Part shown: positions 35,356-43,393 of the stretch, in pieces
Numbering within the stretch: position 1 is the stretch's first letter
Layout: each line of letters starts with the position of its first letter
Origin: a virus
Direction: 5' to 3' (one strand)
DNA: 61,438 nucleotides
Virus record (IMG/VR): IMGVR_UViG_3300033994_001868
Coordinates: 1 to 61,438 of that record
Notes under the pieces: generated by a model
The model's input: only the letters and a program-made list of their open reading frames with translations
Database searches by the model: none
What the model was told of the DNA's origin: nothing
Position numbers and translations under genes: made by a program

Positions 35356-36852
35356 ATGTCAATCCATCGTTCATATTTTAGTAAAAACAATACCATACTT
35401 TCAAACAGTTATGTTAATACTGGTAAATCTCCGTACACACAACTTTATTTTGGTTCATCAGACACGGTAATTGCGTCACCAGGATTTAGTAGATTTATAT
35501 TTGATTTAAATTTATCAGGTCTTACCCAAAAAATTCAAGACGGAGTCATATCTACAGGATGTACTGGATTTTCAGGAATAACTCATACATTAAGAATGAC
35601 AAATACATCGTCATTTGATAAAGAAGGGTTATCTAATGAATATACCAGTCAAGGAAGATTAAGAGCAACTTCATTTGATTTAATTTTATTTAGAATTCCA
35701 CTGACATCAGGTAATACAGGAACTGCTCAATTATGGGATGAAGGTGTTGGTTACGATTATTACGATGTCCAAAGAACATTAAATTCTGGGAATGGTTTAT
35801 TATCACCAATTGCATTACCTCAAGATAAATCATATTCACAAAGACCATCTAATTGGTTTCAAACAACAACATTAAGTGGATGGAGTACAAATGGAATATA
35901 TAATAATACAACGGGAGGTAATGTTGATTATTCAGATTTAATCATCGTTGATACCCAACACTTTGAATTTGGTAATGAGGATATTGAATTTGACATGACA
36001 AATGAAATTAATCAATATCTAACAGGTTCAACATCAGGATTTACAGGATGGGGAATTGCTTATTTACCTCAATTAGAAAATTTAACAGGATTAACTGAAA
36101 ACTATTCTGTTGGATTTTTTACAAGACATACTCAAACATTTTACGAACCGTTTTTAGAAACTTCGTATAATGATTTAATATTAGATAATAGAAATTCTTT
36201 TTATTCACATAACAATAATCGTCTTTATTTATATTCTTATATTGGCGGGGTTCCAACAAGTTTAGATAATCTACCTATTGTAACTCTTGAGAATAATCAG
36301 GGTAATGTTGTTGGGACATACACAGGTTGTCAAATAACACAAGGTATTTATCAAATAACAACAAGTGGAATAACTGTAACAACACCATGTATGTTTACGG
36401 ATACTTGGTCTAATTTAGTTTATGACGGTATTTCATTACCTAATGTGGTTAATGATTTAACTGTATTACCTTATCAAGGGTATTTTACATTAGGAACACA
36501 AAGTAGAGACCCTGAATTATTTGGTTTTGATTTTTACGGTATTAAACAAGATGAAAAAATACTTAATACTGATGTTAGAAAAGTTGGTGTGATTATTAAA
36601 AAGGCATACACATCAAATCAAGTATTAACCCCTGTCACAGCATATTATAGAATATATGTTAACGAGGGAACTACTGAGGTACAAGTTCAAGATTGGACTC
36701 AAATTAATAGAGCTTCTAATGAATACTATTTTATATTTGATACAAAAGATAAAATACCAAATGAATATAATGTTGATATTAAAGTACTAACATCAGGAGA
36801 AGTAGATACTTATAAAAAAACACTAACATTCCAAATAGTTAATAAGAAATGA
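35356..36852 (+). CDS. Beta-rich virion protein, fibre/baseplate-associated candidate
   Basis: A 498-residue protein rich in Thr, Ser, Gly, Asn and Tyr with almost no charged helices, typical of surface-exposed beta domains. Recurrent TSGxTG-type turns (STGCTGFSG, LTGSTSGFTGWG) recall the style of the 974-residue fibre-like protein at 5987-8911, which also uses such turns. The last 100 residues (VGVIIKKAYTSNQVLTPVTAYYRIYV) look like an Ig-like or jelly-roll domain. Receptor contact is possible but unproven. Confidence 0.55.
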   Translation: MSIHRSYFSKNNTILSNSYVNTGKSPYTQLYFGSSDTVIASPGFSRFIFDLNLSGLTQKIQDGVISTGCTGFSGITHTLRMTNTSSFDKEGLSNEYTSQGRLRATSFDLILFRIPLTSGNTGTAQLWDEGVGYDYYDVQRTLNSGNGLLSPIALPQDKSYSQRPSNWFQTTTLSGWSTNGIYNNTTGGNVDYSDLIIVDTQHFEFGNEDIEFDMTNEINQYLTGSTSGFTGWGIAYLPQLENLTGLTENYSVGFFTRHTQTFYEPFLETSYNDLILDNRNSFYSHNNNRLYLYSYIGGVPTSLDNLPIVTLENNQGNVVGTYTGCQITQGIYQITTSGITVTTPCMFTDTWSNLVYDGISLPNVVNDLTVLPYQGYFTLGTQSRDPELFGFDFYGIKQDEKILNTDVRKVGVIIKKAYTSNQVLTPVTAYYRIYVNEGTTEVQVQDWTQINRASNEYYFIFDTKDKIPNEYNVDIKVLTSGEVDTYKKTLTFQIVNKK

Positions 36853-37367
36853 AAAAAGTAGTATTAAAAGAAAACGAATATATTAAATTATTAAAATTTG
36901 TATTATCTGAAGCTTTGTCACCAGGTGAAGATAAAATTGACATGATTTTAGATAAAATTAGTCAATCAGGAATGGAATCAATCACACCTGAAGAAAGAGA
37001 AACTCTTGAAAAATTTACTAAAGGTATTTCAATAGAAGATGAACCGTCATCTAAAGAAGATTTTATGACTAAAGCTGGTGGTTTTTGGTCTTTTGAATTC
37101 CCAGGTATGCCGTCATTTAAATTTAGATATGAGTCAACTGAAGATACTGAAGATGAAAAAATACATACAGGATATCTAACAGTTGATGATAGTGATTACT
37201 ATGGTGAAATTTATTGTGATACTGAGGGTAATTTTCAAACTTGTATGTTTGAAAATACAACTGAAGGAACTAACGTATTTGAAGATTATGAAGGTTTAGA
37301 ACACGATATTGAAGTGTTTTTAGATGTAGTCTGTAATGACCTAAAAGAAGATGATATGATTGCGTAA
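36849..37367 (+). CDS. Acidic protein with capsid-targeting-like leader
   Basis: A 172-residue protein. The first 20 residues (MKKVVLKENEYIKLLKFVLS, then E) form a basic amphipathic leader ending L-S-E, fitting a prohead-protease site. The rest is strongly acidic, with a beta-rich middle (SFEFPGMPSFKFRYESTED, YLTVDDSDYYGEIYCD) and a helical acidic end. No enzyme motif is visible. It overlaps the previous stop (ATGA). It may be an internal head protein; the fold is unknown. Confidence 0.6.
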   Translation: MKKVVLKENEYIKLLKFVLSEALSPGEDKIDMILDKISQSGMESITPEERETLEKFTKGISIEDEPSSKEDFMTKAGGFWSFEFPGMPSFKFRYESTEDTEDEKIHTGYLTVDDSDYYGEIYCDTEGNFQTCMFENTTEGTNVFEDYEGLEHDIEVFLDVVCNDLKEDDMIA

Positions 37368-37368
37368 T

Positions 37369-37812
37369 ATGAAAAATTTAAATAACATAATTAAAAAAGT
37401 TCTTAAAGAGGAAAATCAAAGATATATGTTTTTCTCTAACTTAGAACAAATGAAACGCCAATGTGAAATACTACTTGGTAAAGATAAACAAATGATTGAA
37501 TCTATTTTAGATAATGGACACGATTGGGCTCAAGACCATATCGCTGAAGCTAAAAATAATATGGACCAAGTATTTGATTTTATCATGAATGAAATTGAAG
37601 GTGATGATTTTAGTAGTGAGGACGCAGTTGATGTAATGTATGAAGGTCGTAAAAAAGCTGGTACTAAATTATGTGCTCGTGGTGTTGCGTCTGCAAAATC
37701 AAAATATGACGTGTACCCAAGTGCTTATGCGAATGGCCATGCTGTTCAAGTATGTAAGGGCAAAATCAAAGGTCTTGACGGAAAAAAACATTGTTCAGGT
37801 GCGTATTGTTAA
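37369..37812 (+). CDS. Leader-bearing protein with YPSAYANG C-terminal domain
   Basis: A 147-residue protein. The ATG at 37369 is preferred to an overlapping TTG at 37360. Residues 1-14 (MKNLNNIIKKVLKE) are a capsid-targeting-like leader. The C-terminal 55 residues, RKKAGTKLCARGVASAKSK followed by YDVYPSAYANGHAVQVCKGK, are a small Cys-containing module that I recall from other phage and viral proteins, where the Y-P-S-A-Y-A-N-G core recurs. Its function is not known to me. Similar leaders occur on the next genes. Confidence 0.65.
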   Translation: MKNLNNIIKKVLKEENQRYMFFSNLEQMKRQCEILLGKDKQMIESILDNGHDWAQDHIAEAKNNMDQVFDFIMNEIEGDDFSSEDAVDVMYEGRKKAGTKLCARGVASAKSKYDVYPSAYANGHAVQVCKGKIKGLDGKKHCSGAYC

Positions 37813-37820
37813 TTAAAAAT

Positions 37821-37851
37821 TTTGAATTATTAAAAAATCATAGTATATTTG
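37821..37851 (+). promoter_or_regulatory. Bacteroidetes-type promoter (TTTG-N19-TATATTTG)
   Basis: TTTG at 37821-37824 and TATATTTG at 37844-37851, spaced by 19 nt, match the Bacteroidetes primary-sigma consensus TTTG-N17-23-TAnnTTTG exactly. Transcription would start near 37857, about 14 nt before the ATG at 37871. It is the best host-like promoter in the window. Confidence 0.75.
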
Positions 37852-37870
37852 TAGTCAAATCATAAATGAA

Positions 37871-38275
37871 ATGACTATAATAAAAAAACTGTGGATTAAG
37901 TATCGTCTGTATTTACGTAAATTAGACCGAAAGGATACCGAATTTGACATCTATATGTCTAACGTGAGGAAATGTTCCACCATATGCCGTAAACTCATTC
38001 ATTCGGAAGATTCTGAACTTATAATCGCTCCAATATCCGATAAAAAATATATCCGTAATGATAAATTAGGTATTTTTGTTACAATGGATGGTGGACAAGT
38101 TACAATAACCAATCATACATACAGTTATTTTATTAAATTAAGTAAGATTCAATGGGAAAAATTGGTTATCTCATTCCGTAGAGAAATGGAATATAGAGCA
38201 ATGGAGATTGAAAAAGAATTGGAAAGTCAAATTAATCATTCACTTGATAATATTTATAATAAAATAAATTGTTAA
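37871..38275 (+). CDS. Basic protein, unknown, host-promoter driven
   Basis: A 134-residue protein with a strongly basic N-terminus (TIIKKLWIKYRLYLRKLDRK), a beta-rich middle (GIFVTMDGGQVTITNHTYSYFIKL) and a C-terminal charged helix. It has its own perfect host-type promoter, so it is probably expressed early, unlike the virion genes around it. It could act on a host process; no family was recognised. Confidence 0.65.
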   Translation: MTIIKKLWIKYRLYLRKLDRKDTEFDIYMSNVRKCSTICRKLIHSEDSELIIAPISDKKYIRNDKLGIFVTMDGGQVTITNHTYSYFIKLSKIQWEKLVISFRREMEYRAMEIEKELESQINHSLDNIYNKINC

Positions 38276-38285
38276 TATTAGAATC

Positions 38286-38531
38286 ATGTCAAAGTTAGAT
38301 ATCCAAATTAAAAAAGTATTAAAAGAAATGTCAGAAGAACCAGAATACGGAAGACTTGATAGAGGTTTAGTTCAAGATGTTATTGATAGAATATTATCTG
38401 ATGAAACAGGTGAATATAAAAATGCATTAAGAGAATTAAATTCTGAATATAATACAGGACAATACTCAAGACCTGAAAGAACTTATGAGCCACCTAAACC
38501 AGGTATTAGAGTTAGCAAAAGTATTTATTAA
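38286..38531 (+). CDS. Small protein with capsid-targeting-like leader
   Basis: An 81-residue protein. The leader MSKLDIQIKKVLKE shares the IKKVLKE segment with the 37369 gene and ends L-K-E. The rest is polar and acidic with RPERTYEPPKPG near the end, probably unfolded. Its stop TAA overlaps the stop of the convergent gene in a TTAA palindrome. Candidate internal head peptide. Confidence 0.6.
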   Translation: MSKLDIQIKKVLKEMSEEPEYGRLDRGLVQDVIDRILSDETGEYKNALRELNSEYNTGQYSRPERTYEPPKPGIRVSKSIY

Positions 38532-39478
38532 TCTAAAGCTTTCCTGATTAAAGATATTAAGACCGATTCGTTGGTCTTTTTCTTTTTAGGTTTGTATGAT
38601 GTCATAACAGGTTTTTGACCCTTACCTGTTTGAGTATCTTTTTTTTCAGCCTTTCTTTTTTGTTGACAAGCCGATTGTTTTTGTGAATCAGACATTTTAG
38701 CAGCAACTCCTACCGCTCTACATTTAGGATAACCCTTTGTATCACCCTCAGGTCTACCACATGGTGGATGTTTTCCATCTTTTTTACTACAGATATTAAC
38801 CCAAGGCCCCTTAGGTTGTTTACTACCTTTTGGTTTTTTCTTTGTACCAAACCAAACTCCTAAATCTTCTTTTATAGTATGAACATCGTGTGTTGGAATC
38901 TCATAACCACTATCTTTATGTTTTTCCCAAATACCGACAGTTTTTTTAATATTATTTTTAAGATTTTTTTTCTTAGCTTTATTTGTTGTTTGATGGTTAC
39001 TGTCATCAGTAAATGGTCCTAATTCTTGTTTTCTCCATTTTTTTAAACCTATTTCAATAGGACCTGAATACTCACCAGCACTTACAGAACTATTAGTACC
39101 CTCTTTTATTTTTTTATTATCAAAAACTTTTTTAAGTAGTTTTGTGTTAACAGGGTTATCATTCAAATTACTACCATCTTCATCATTCTGAATAGGATGT
39201 TTTTTGTCTGACTTTGAAATTGCGACCGACATTTCTTCTTTTCTTTTAATACCCTTAGTATCAATATTACCATCAAGTGAATCAACATATACTTCAGCAT
39301 TATCATAACCATTTAATTGTTCAGTAAAGGGCTCTAAAATATTCTTATCCCACAACTTTAATCCAGGTCTTAATGGGGCTCTATAACTACCCGCATCACC
39401 TGTCGAAGTAGATTCAACAATATATTCGTTATACTCTTTGAATTTTTTTAATATTTCTAATATAACGTTACTTTTCAT
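38528..39478 (-). CDS. Internally duplicated protein with leader and Cys motif
   Basis: A 316-residue basic protein. Residues 1-22 form a leader ending I-V-E. Residues 27-54 (GDAGSYRAPLRPGLKLW, then EPFTE) and 134-157 (AGEYSGPIEIGLKKW, then GPFTD) are an internal duplication, the second copy also preceded by a helix (TKLLKKVFDNKKIKE). Residues 225-285 carry a Cys-Gly motif: PWVNICSKKDGKHPPCGR, YPKCRAVGVAAKM, then ACQQKRKAEKKD. This module recurs, as I recall, in phage and algal-virus proteins; its function is unknown to me. Possibly an internal head protein. Confidence 0.6.
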   Translation of the reverse strand: MKSNVILEILKKFKEYNEYIVESTSTGDAGSYRAPLRPGLKLWDKNILEPFTEQLNGYDNAEVYVDSLDGNIDTKGIKRKEEMSVAISKSDKKHPIQNDEDGSNLNDNPVNTKLLKKVFDNKKIKEGTNSSVSAGEYSGPIEIGLKKWRKQELGPFTDDSNHQTTNKAKKKNLKNNIKKTVGIWEKHKDSGYEIPTHDVHTIKEDLGVWFGTKKKPKGSKQPKGPWVNICSKKDGKHPPCGRPEGDTKGYPKCRAVGVAAKMSDSQKQSACQQKRKAEKKDTQTGKGQKPVMTSYKPKKKKTNESVLISLIRKALD

Positions 39479-39502
39479 ATGGATTTTTTTTTACTATCTT
39501 TA

Positions 39503-39510
39503 TATAAATA
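39503..39510. promoter_or_regulatory. Bidirectional TATAAATA/TATTTATA element
   Basis: TATAAATA on the plus strand lies 9 nt before the ATG at 39520; read on the minus strand it is TATTTATA, 24 nt before the ATG of the 39478 gene. It sits in the 41-bp divergent gap. Confidence 0.45.
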
Positions 39511-39519
39511 TAACATACT

Positions 39520-39774
39520 ATGGAACATTTAGAAGAAGATAATTTAAATCAAGAAATAATAGATAAGTTTAATTCTTTATCTTCACCAGAAAGTATTTTT
39601 GACACAATACAATTTAATTCTGAAAAAGATTTAAATAACTTTATAAATAATTTAAATGAAATTGAATCCAATCAATGTCTTATACAAGCAATTGTTGCGG
39701 CATATAAACGTGGTGCATTTACTTTATTGGAATCTGAAGTAATATCAAAATCCTTGAGAATTATTAAAAAATAA
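39520..39774 (+). CDS. Small acidic protein, unknown
   Basis: An 84-residue helical protein, acidic at the N-terminus (MEHLEEDNLNQEIIDKFN) and basic at the end. It contains AYKRGAFTLLESEVISKSL, a helix-turn segment. It stands alone between a divergent element and a bidirectional terminator, facing the major capsid gene. Function unknown. Confidence 0.6.
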   Translation: MEHLEEDNLNQEIIDKFNSLSSPESIFDTIQFNSEKDLNNFINNLNEIESNQCLIQAIVAAYKRGAFTLLESEVISKSLRIIKK

Positions 39775-39803
39775 AAAAGGTCAGATTTCTCTGACCTTTT
39801 TTT
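39774..39803. terminator. Bidirectional terminator after the major capsid gene
   Basis: AAGGTCAGA, a TTTC loop, and TCTGACCTT form a perfect stem with A and T runs on both sides. It ends the minus-strand head cassette and the 39520-39774 gene. Confidence 0.88.
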
Positions 39804-39820
39804 ATCTACATTAAGATAGA

Positions 39821-41671
39821 TTATCTTAATTCATTCAAATCGAATGTACGAACACCATCAACGATGATACGTCCATAGAAACGGTTATTAACCATCTTCT
39901 TAGCGTAACGTGTCATAATACCCTTGATAGGAGTAAAGTTGAATGGGTTATACATTGTTGGAGTTAATTGTAATGGTACGTATGGAGCGTAGATATATCC
40001 AGTATCCAATAACGAAGTACCTTTGTGACCAATCAACACAGTGTTTGGTGGGAAGTATGGGTCACGGTATACTTGGTAACGACCACTTAATGTACCAACT
40101 CTCTCGATACCCATGTTGAATTGGTCCTGCTCAGGAGCCGCGTTTGATACGTGGAAGTATTCCAAGTCATCAAAGATAGCACTGATTTCAGAAGATACAA
40201 CAATCCAGTTAGCTCCACCTCTTAAAGTAGACTTATGGATTTGAGCTGAAATTTGGTTGATTGCAGTAATCAACGTTTGATTCCAGTCCTTTTGAGTGTA
40301 AGGAGTTGATTGGTTGTTCAGACGCTTCCATCCGTTGTAATCCCAACGTAATGTCCAAGCTGCACCTTTACGTAAGTCACGTAAAATTTCACGGTCAATT
40401 TCAGCTGCCACTTGCTCAGATAATAAAGCTGTTAATTCAGCTTCAGCATCGATGTTGTGGAACGCTGCAACGTCTTGAGCAAGTTCTGGAGACCATTGTG
40501 CTCTTAACTTTCTTTCAGTTACAGAAACTGTTACTGATTGAAGGTCGAAAGAAACTTCACCAATTTTGTCTTCAAATTCTAACTCTTGGTAACGCTTCCA
40601 ATATGCAGTAACTGCAGTGTTAGTTGTAACACCCGTTAAAGTAGTTGTGAAAGTAGTTCCAGTGTAACCATCAGGAGTAGATGCTCCACAAGAGATACAT
40701 GCTGGTGTTTGTAAATCAACTTCTAAGTAGATAACACCATCAGCACTACATACATCATAGAACGAACCTCCATTTCCAGGAGTCGCTCCACCTGGCCATG
40801 TTGTAGTTTTGTTAGTACCATATTCAACAATACCTTTACCGTATTTTTGTGTAACAACACGGAATAAAAGTGGTGTAGAAGTAGTAACATTACCACCAGA
40901 TGCGTTAATTCTTGCTGCTAATGCGGAAGTTGGTAATAAAGTTAAATCAGAAAGGAATGTTTCAGTATCCATTTCTTGTCCATCAGGGCCAATTAACTTA
41001 CCGTCACCTACTGATGTGAAACCAGACATTACTAAAAGTAATTTTCTGTATTCACCTGAACCATATCCAGATACTACTAATGAACCGTTTGACCAAACTA
41101 CTTGGTTAGTTGCACCAGTAACCCAATACCAACCACCTTTTGAATAATCAAAAAGACCTGATGGGTTTAAACCTGGTTCATTTCCTTCATAGAATAAATC
41201 ATAAAGGTTCTTTGGATACGCAGTTGAATCAGTGTAACCAGCATTTGGGTCACCAGGATAGTTTCCAGGAGAACCTACAGGTGCTCTGTGTCCAGCTTCT
41301 CCTGAAGCTCCTTGTGTTGGAGTTGCTGCAGAATAACCTTGAATTTGAGGTACAAAGTAGAACAATTTACCGATTGGTAAGTTCATAGCTTGTACAGATA
41401 CGATTTCGTTAGCTAATAATTTAGAGAACACACGTCTGATGATAGGGAATACCACAGTTTCGAATGAACCTGAATCAGCAGTTGAAGCCGCTTCGTTAAT
41501 TAAGAATGATGCTTGGTTTTCATACAACTGAGCAACGTTTTCTTTTAGGTGGCCTCTAAGACCTTCAAGGAACCCTAATTTGTCCCATTTGTTTATAGTG
41601 TCTTCTTTGATAACTTTCAAGTGCTTAAGACCGATGTTACCTACTAATCCACTTTCTAATAATGCTCCCAT
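39821..41671 (-). CDS. gp23: Major capsid protein (T4 gp23-like)
   Basis: A 616-residue HK97-fold capsid protein. The N-terminal 60 residues are the delta-domain; LYENQASFLINE followed by AASTADSGSF is the expected prohead-protease cut after E60, matching E65 in T4. VSVQAMNLPIGKLFYF starts the mature core, and the C-terminal half (WTLRWDYNGWKRLN, NWIVVSSEISAIFDDLEYF, RDPYFPPNTVLIGHKG, MTRYAKKMVNNRFYGRI) is clearly gp23-like. It is about 95 residues longer than T4 gp23, mainly in a Gly/Thr-rich region at about 110-340 that probably forms an enlarged insertion domain. Its leader lacks TATTTAT, so it is likely read through from the scaffold gene 31 bp upstream. Confidence 0.95.
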   Translation of the reverse strand: MGALLESGLVGNIGLKHLKVIKEDTINKWDKLGFLEGLRGHLKENVAQLYENQASFLINEAASTADSGSFETVVFPIIRRVFSKLLANEIVSVQAMNLPIGKLFYFVPQIQGYSAATPTQGASGEAGHRAPVGSPGNYPGDPNAGYTDSTAYPKNLYDLFYEGNEPGLNPSGLFDYSKGGWYWVTGATNQVVWSNGSLVVSGYGSGEYRKLLLVMSGFTSVGDGKLIGPDGQEMDTETFLSDLTLLPTSALAARINASGGNVTTSTPLLFRVVTQKYGKGIVEYGTNKTTTWPGGATPGNGGSFYDVCSADGVIYLEVDLQTPACISCGASTPDGYTGTTFTTTLTGVTTNTAVTAYWKRYQELEFEDKIGEVSFDLQSVTVSVTERKLRAQWSPELAQDVAAFHNIDAEAELTALLSEQVAAEIDREILRDLRKGAAWTLRWDYNGWKRLNNQSTPYTQKDWNQTLITAINQISAQIHKSTLRGGANWIVVSSEISAIFDDLEYFHVSNAAPEQDQFNMGIERVGTLSGRYQVYRDPYFPPNTVLIGHKGTSLLDTGYIYAPYVPLQLTPTMYNPFNFTPIKGIMTRYAKKMVNNRFYGRIIVDGVRTFDLNELR

Positions 41672-41702
41672 TTTATTTTATAGGTTTTTTATTTTTTTAA
41701 GT

Positions 41703-43055
41703 TTATTTTATTATTTTTGACATAATGTCTTTCATTCTCAAGAATTGAGGATTTTCGTAAGTTTTTGATTCAATCAAATTCACAGCTGAACCTGATTGTG
41801 GAACTTTCTCCATCACTCTTTCGATTGATTCTGTCATCGGAGCTTTAGTGGTTGCACCACCTAACTCGTCTTTTATTGTCTTATAAAGAGCTTTAGATTC
41901 TTTAAGAGTGTCTGCGGTGTCAAATCTTCTTAAAATGTTAATTTTTTCTTGCTTTGACGTAGAGTGTTCTGTGAACAATCTTGTAGCGTATGCCAAATTT
42001 GAATTAAACACAGCAACTTCGTTAAGTTTGTCTCTAAACATATTTAGAGCTTTTCTGTATTCTTCATTTTTAGACCTTAACATTTCAACTTCTTCCATAA
42101 TTTCACGACTTTCAAACGTTAAGTTTCTGTTAGGTGTAATACCCTTTCTTAAACCACGTCCTTTTTTAGAACCAAATCCGTAAGTACGAGCAGCTTCTTT
42201 AGCTTCCTCTTTTGTTCCGAATCTTATAGGTCTCTTGTCTGTGTCCATTGAAGCTTCTTCTTTGAACTCAAATTTAGGTTTACCTGTTCCTTTTGTAGGA
42301 TTTGCGTGAGCTTTCTTTTCGTTGAAACCACCTTGTGTTTTTTTGTAAGTAGATGCTGTTTTAGCGTTTCCTAACTTAACACCTTTACCAACCACTGCTT
42401 TAGTAGATTCAGTAAATATGTCTTCTTCAAGTTCATATTCTTCTTCCTCTTCAGCTTCTTCACTCATTTCAATTTCATAAACAATTTCATCTAATTCTTC
42501 TTCCATTTCTTCATATTCAAAACCTTCATACTCTTCTTCTTCAGATTCAGTTTGAATAAGGTATTCATCTTCCTCATCTCTTAAATGAATAAAATCACCT
42601 TCTTTTTTAATTTCAAAACTGTCATCAGAGCTCATTTGTTTGAACGCTTTAAGAACATCTTCCATTGAACTGTCAGTTAAATCAGTTACTTCAGTAGAAT
42701 TAAATTCATCGTTACCACCCATATCAGATAAATCTGGCATGTCAAATTCTTCTTCAGAATCTTCGTCATCCTCAGTTCCAAATTCGAAATCTTCCTCATC
42801 AGACTCATCTTCATCAGACTCATCATCAAATTCTAATTCGTCTTCTTCTTCCTCAGAACCATCTTCAAATTCTAATTCGTCTTCAACTTCAAATTCATCT
42901 TCTTCTTCAGCCTCATTTTTCATAGACTCTTTTACTAATTCGCTAATTTCTTCTTTCATTGTAGAATGAAGTATTTCTTTTGCGTTTTCATTGATTGCTT
43001 CTTCCAAATTTTGTATTTGGATTAATGCTTCTTCAACTAAGTTTTTTTCTGCCAT
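41703..43055 (-). CDS. gp22: Prohead core/scaffolding protein (T4 gp22-like)
   Basis: A 450-residue, very acidic protein. Residues about 50-210 are mostly Glu, Asp and Ser; residues 225-300 are basic linker. The C-terminal part (VEMLRSKNEEYRKALNMFRDKLNEV, LAYATRLFTEHSTSKQEKINILRRFD) is the conserved gp22-type helical domain. Its place between the protease and the major capsid gene equals T4 order. It would be degraded by the prohead protease during maturation. The acidic insert makes it longer than T4 gp22 (269 residues). A TATTTAT copy lies 19 nt before the start. Confidence 0.88.
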   Translation of the reverse strand: MAEKNLVEEALIQIQNLEEAINENAKEILHSTMKEEISELVKESMKNEAEEEDEFEVEDELEFEDGSEEEEDELEFDDESDEDESDEEDFEFGTEDDEDSEEEFDMPDLSDMGGNDEFNSTEVTDLTDSSMEDVLKAFKQMSSDDSFEIKKEGDFIHLRDEEDEYLIQTESEEEEYEGFEYEEMEEELDEIVYEIEMSEEAEEEEEYELEEDIFTESTKAVVGKGVKLGNAKTASTYKKTQGGFNEKKAHANPTKGTGKPKFEFKEEASMDTDKRPIRFGTKEEAKEAARTYGFGSKKGRGLRKGITPNRNLTFESREIMEEVEMLRSKNEEYRKALNMFRDKLNEVAVFNSNLAYATRLFTEHSTSKQEKINILRRFDTADTLKESKALYKTIKDELGGATTKAPMTESIERVMEKVPQSGSAVNLIESKTYENPQFLRMKDIMSKIIK

Positions 43056-43074
43056 TGCGTAGTTATTTTATTAA

Positions 43075-43081
43075 ATAAATA
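43075..43081 (-). promoter_or_regulatory. Putative late promoter element TATTTAT
   Basis: TATTTAT on the minus strand, 19 nt before the ATG of the scaffold gene (43055), directly after a terminator for the gene upstream. Confidence 0.5.
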
Positions 43082-43125
43082 TGTAGATGTTTAGAAAAAT
43101 TATTTTTTTTTGGTTTTTAAATAAA

Positions 43126-43149
43126 AAAAGGGGACTTTCGTCCCCTTTT
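43126..43149 (-). terminator. Terminator between the DUF4494-like gene and the scaffold gene
   Basis: AAAAGGGGA, a CTTTCG loop and TCCCCTTTT form a strong stem; on the minus strand it is followed by TTTTTTATTT. It sits just past the stop of the 43172-43387 gene and resets transcription before the scaffold and capsid genes. Confidence 0.8.
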
Positions 43150-43171
43150 AAATTTTTTTTAAACTTTGTAA

Positions 43172-43387
43172 TTACTCAAACACTTCGTCAATTTTACTTT
43201 CACTTACTGAAGTGATTCTCCAATCATAACTAAATGATTTGTAAGCTTCAGTAACTTTAGCTTCTACATCAGTAACAGAATAACCTTTTACAAGTTTTTC
43301 TTCTCTTACTTTTTTAATTTTTCCTGTGTTCTCATCTGGCAAATCATATTGAATTTTTGCCACAAAGTATTTTTCGTCCATTTCCAT
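43172..43387 (-). CDS. DUF4494-like small protein
   Basis: A 71-residue protein. KYFVAKIQYDLPDENTGKIK, KVREEKLVKGYSVTDVEAKV and a Y-x-S-F-x-Y-D-W-R-I-T-S-V end match the pattern of DUF4494 proteins, which are common in Bacteroidetes chromosomes (F-x-x-K-V-R-Y-x-K, K-K-V-T-E-x-Y-L-V-x-A-L-S-F-T-E-A-E-A-R). Function is unknown. It begins 6 nt downstream of the prohead protease stop, in the middle of head genes, and suggests gene exchange with the host lineage. Confidence 0.7.
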   Translation of the reverse strand: MEMDEKYFVAKIQYDLPDENTGKIKKVREEKLVKGYSVTDVEAKVTEAYKSFSYDWRITSVSESKIDEVFE

Positions 43388-43393
43388 AATTAT

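Noticed and set aside
42640-42969. 109-residue plus-strand frame of mostly Ser
   Set aside because: Mirror image of the Glu/Asp tract of the scaffold protein. The same applies to the Ser-rich frame at 49486-49776 opposite the poly-Asp tail.
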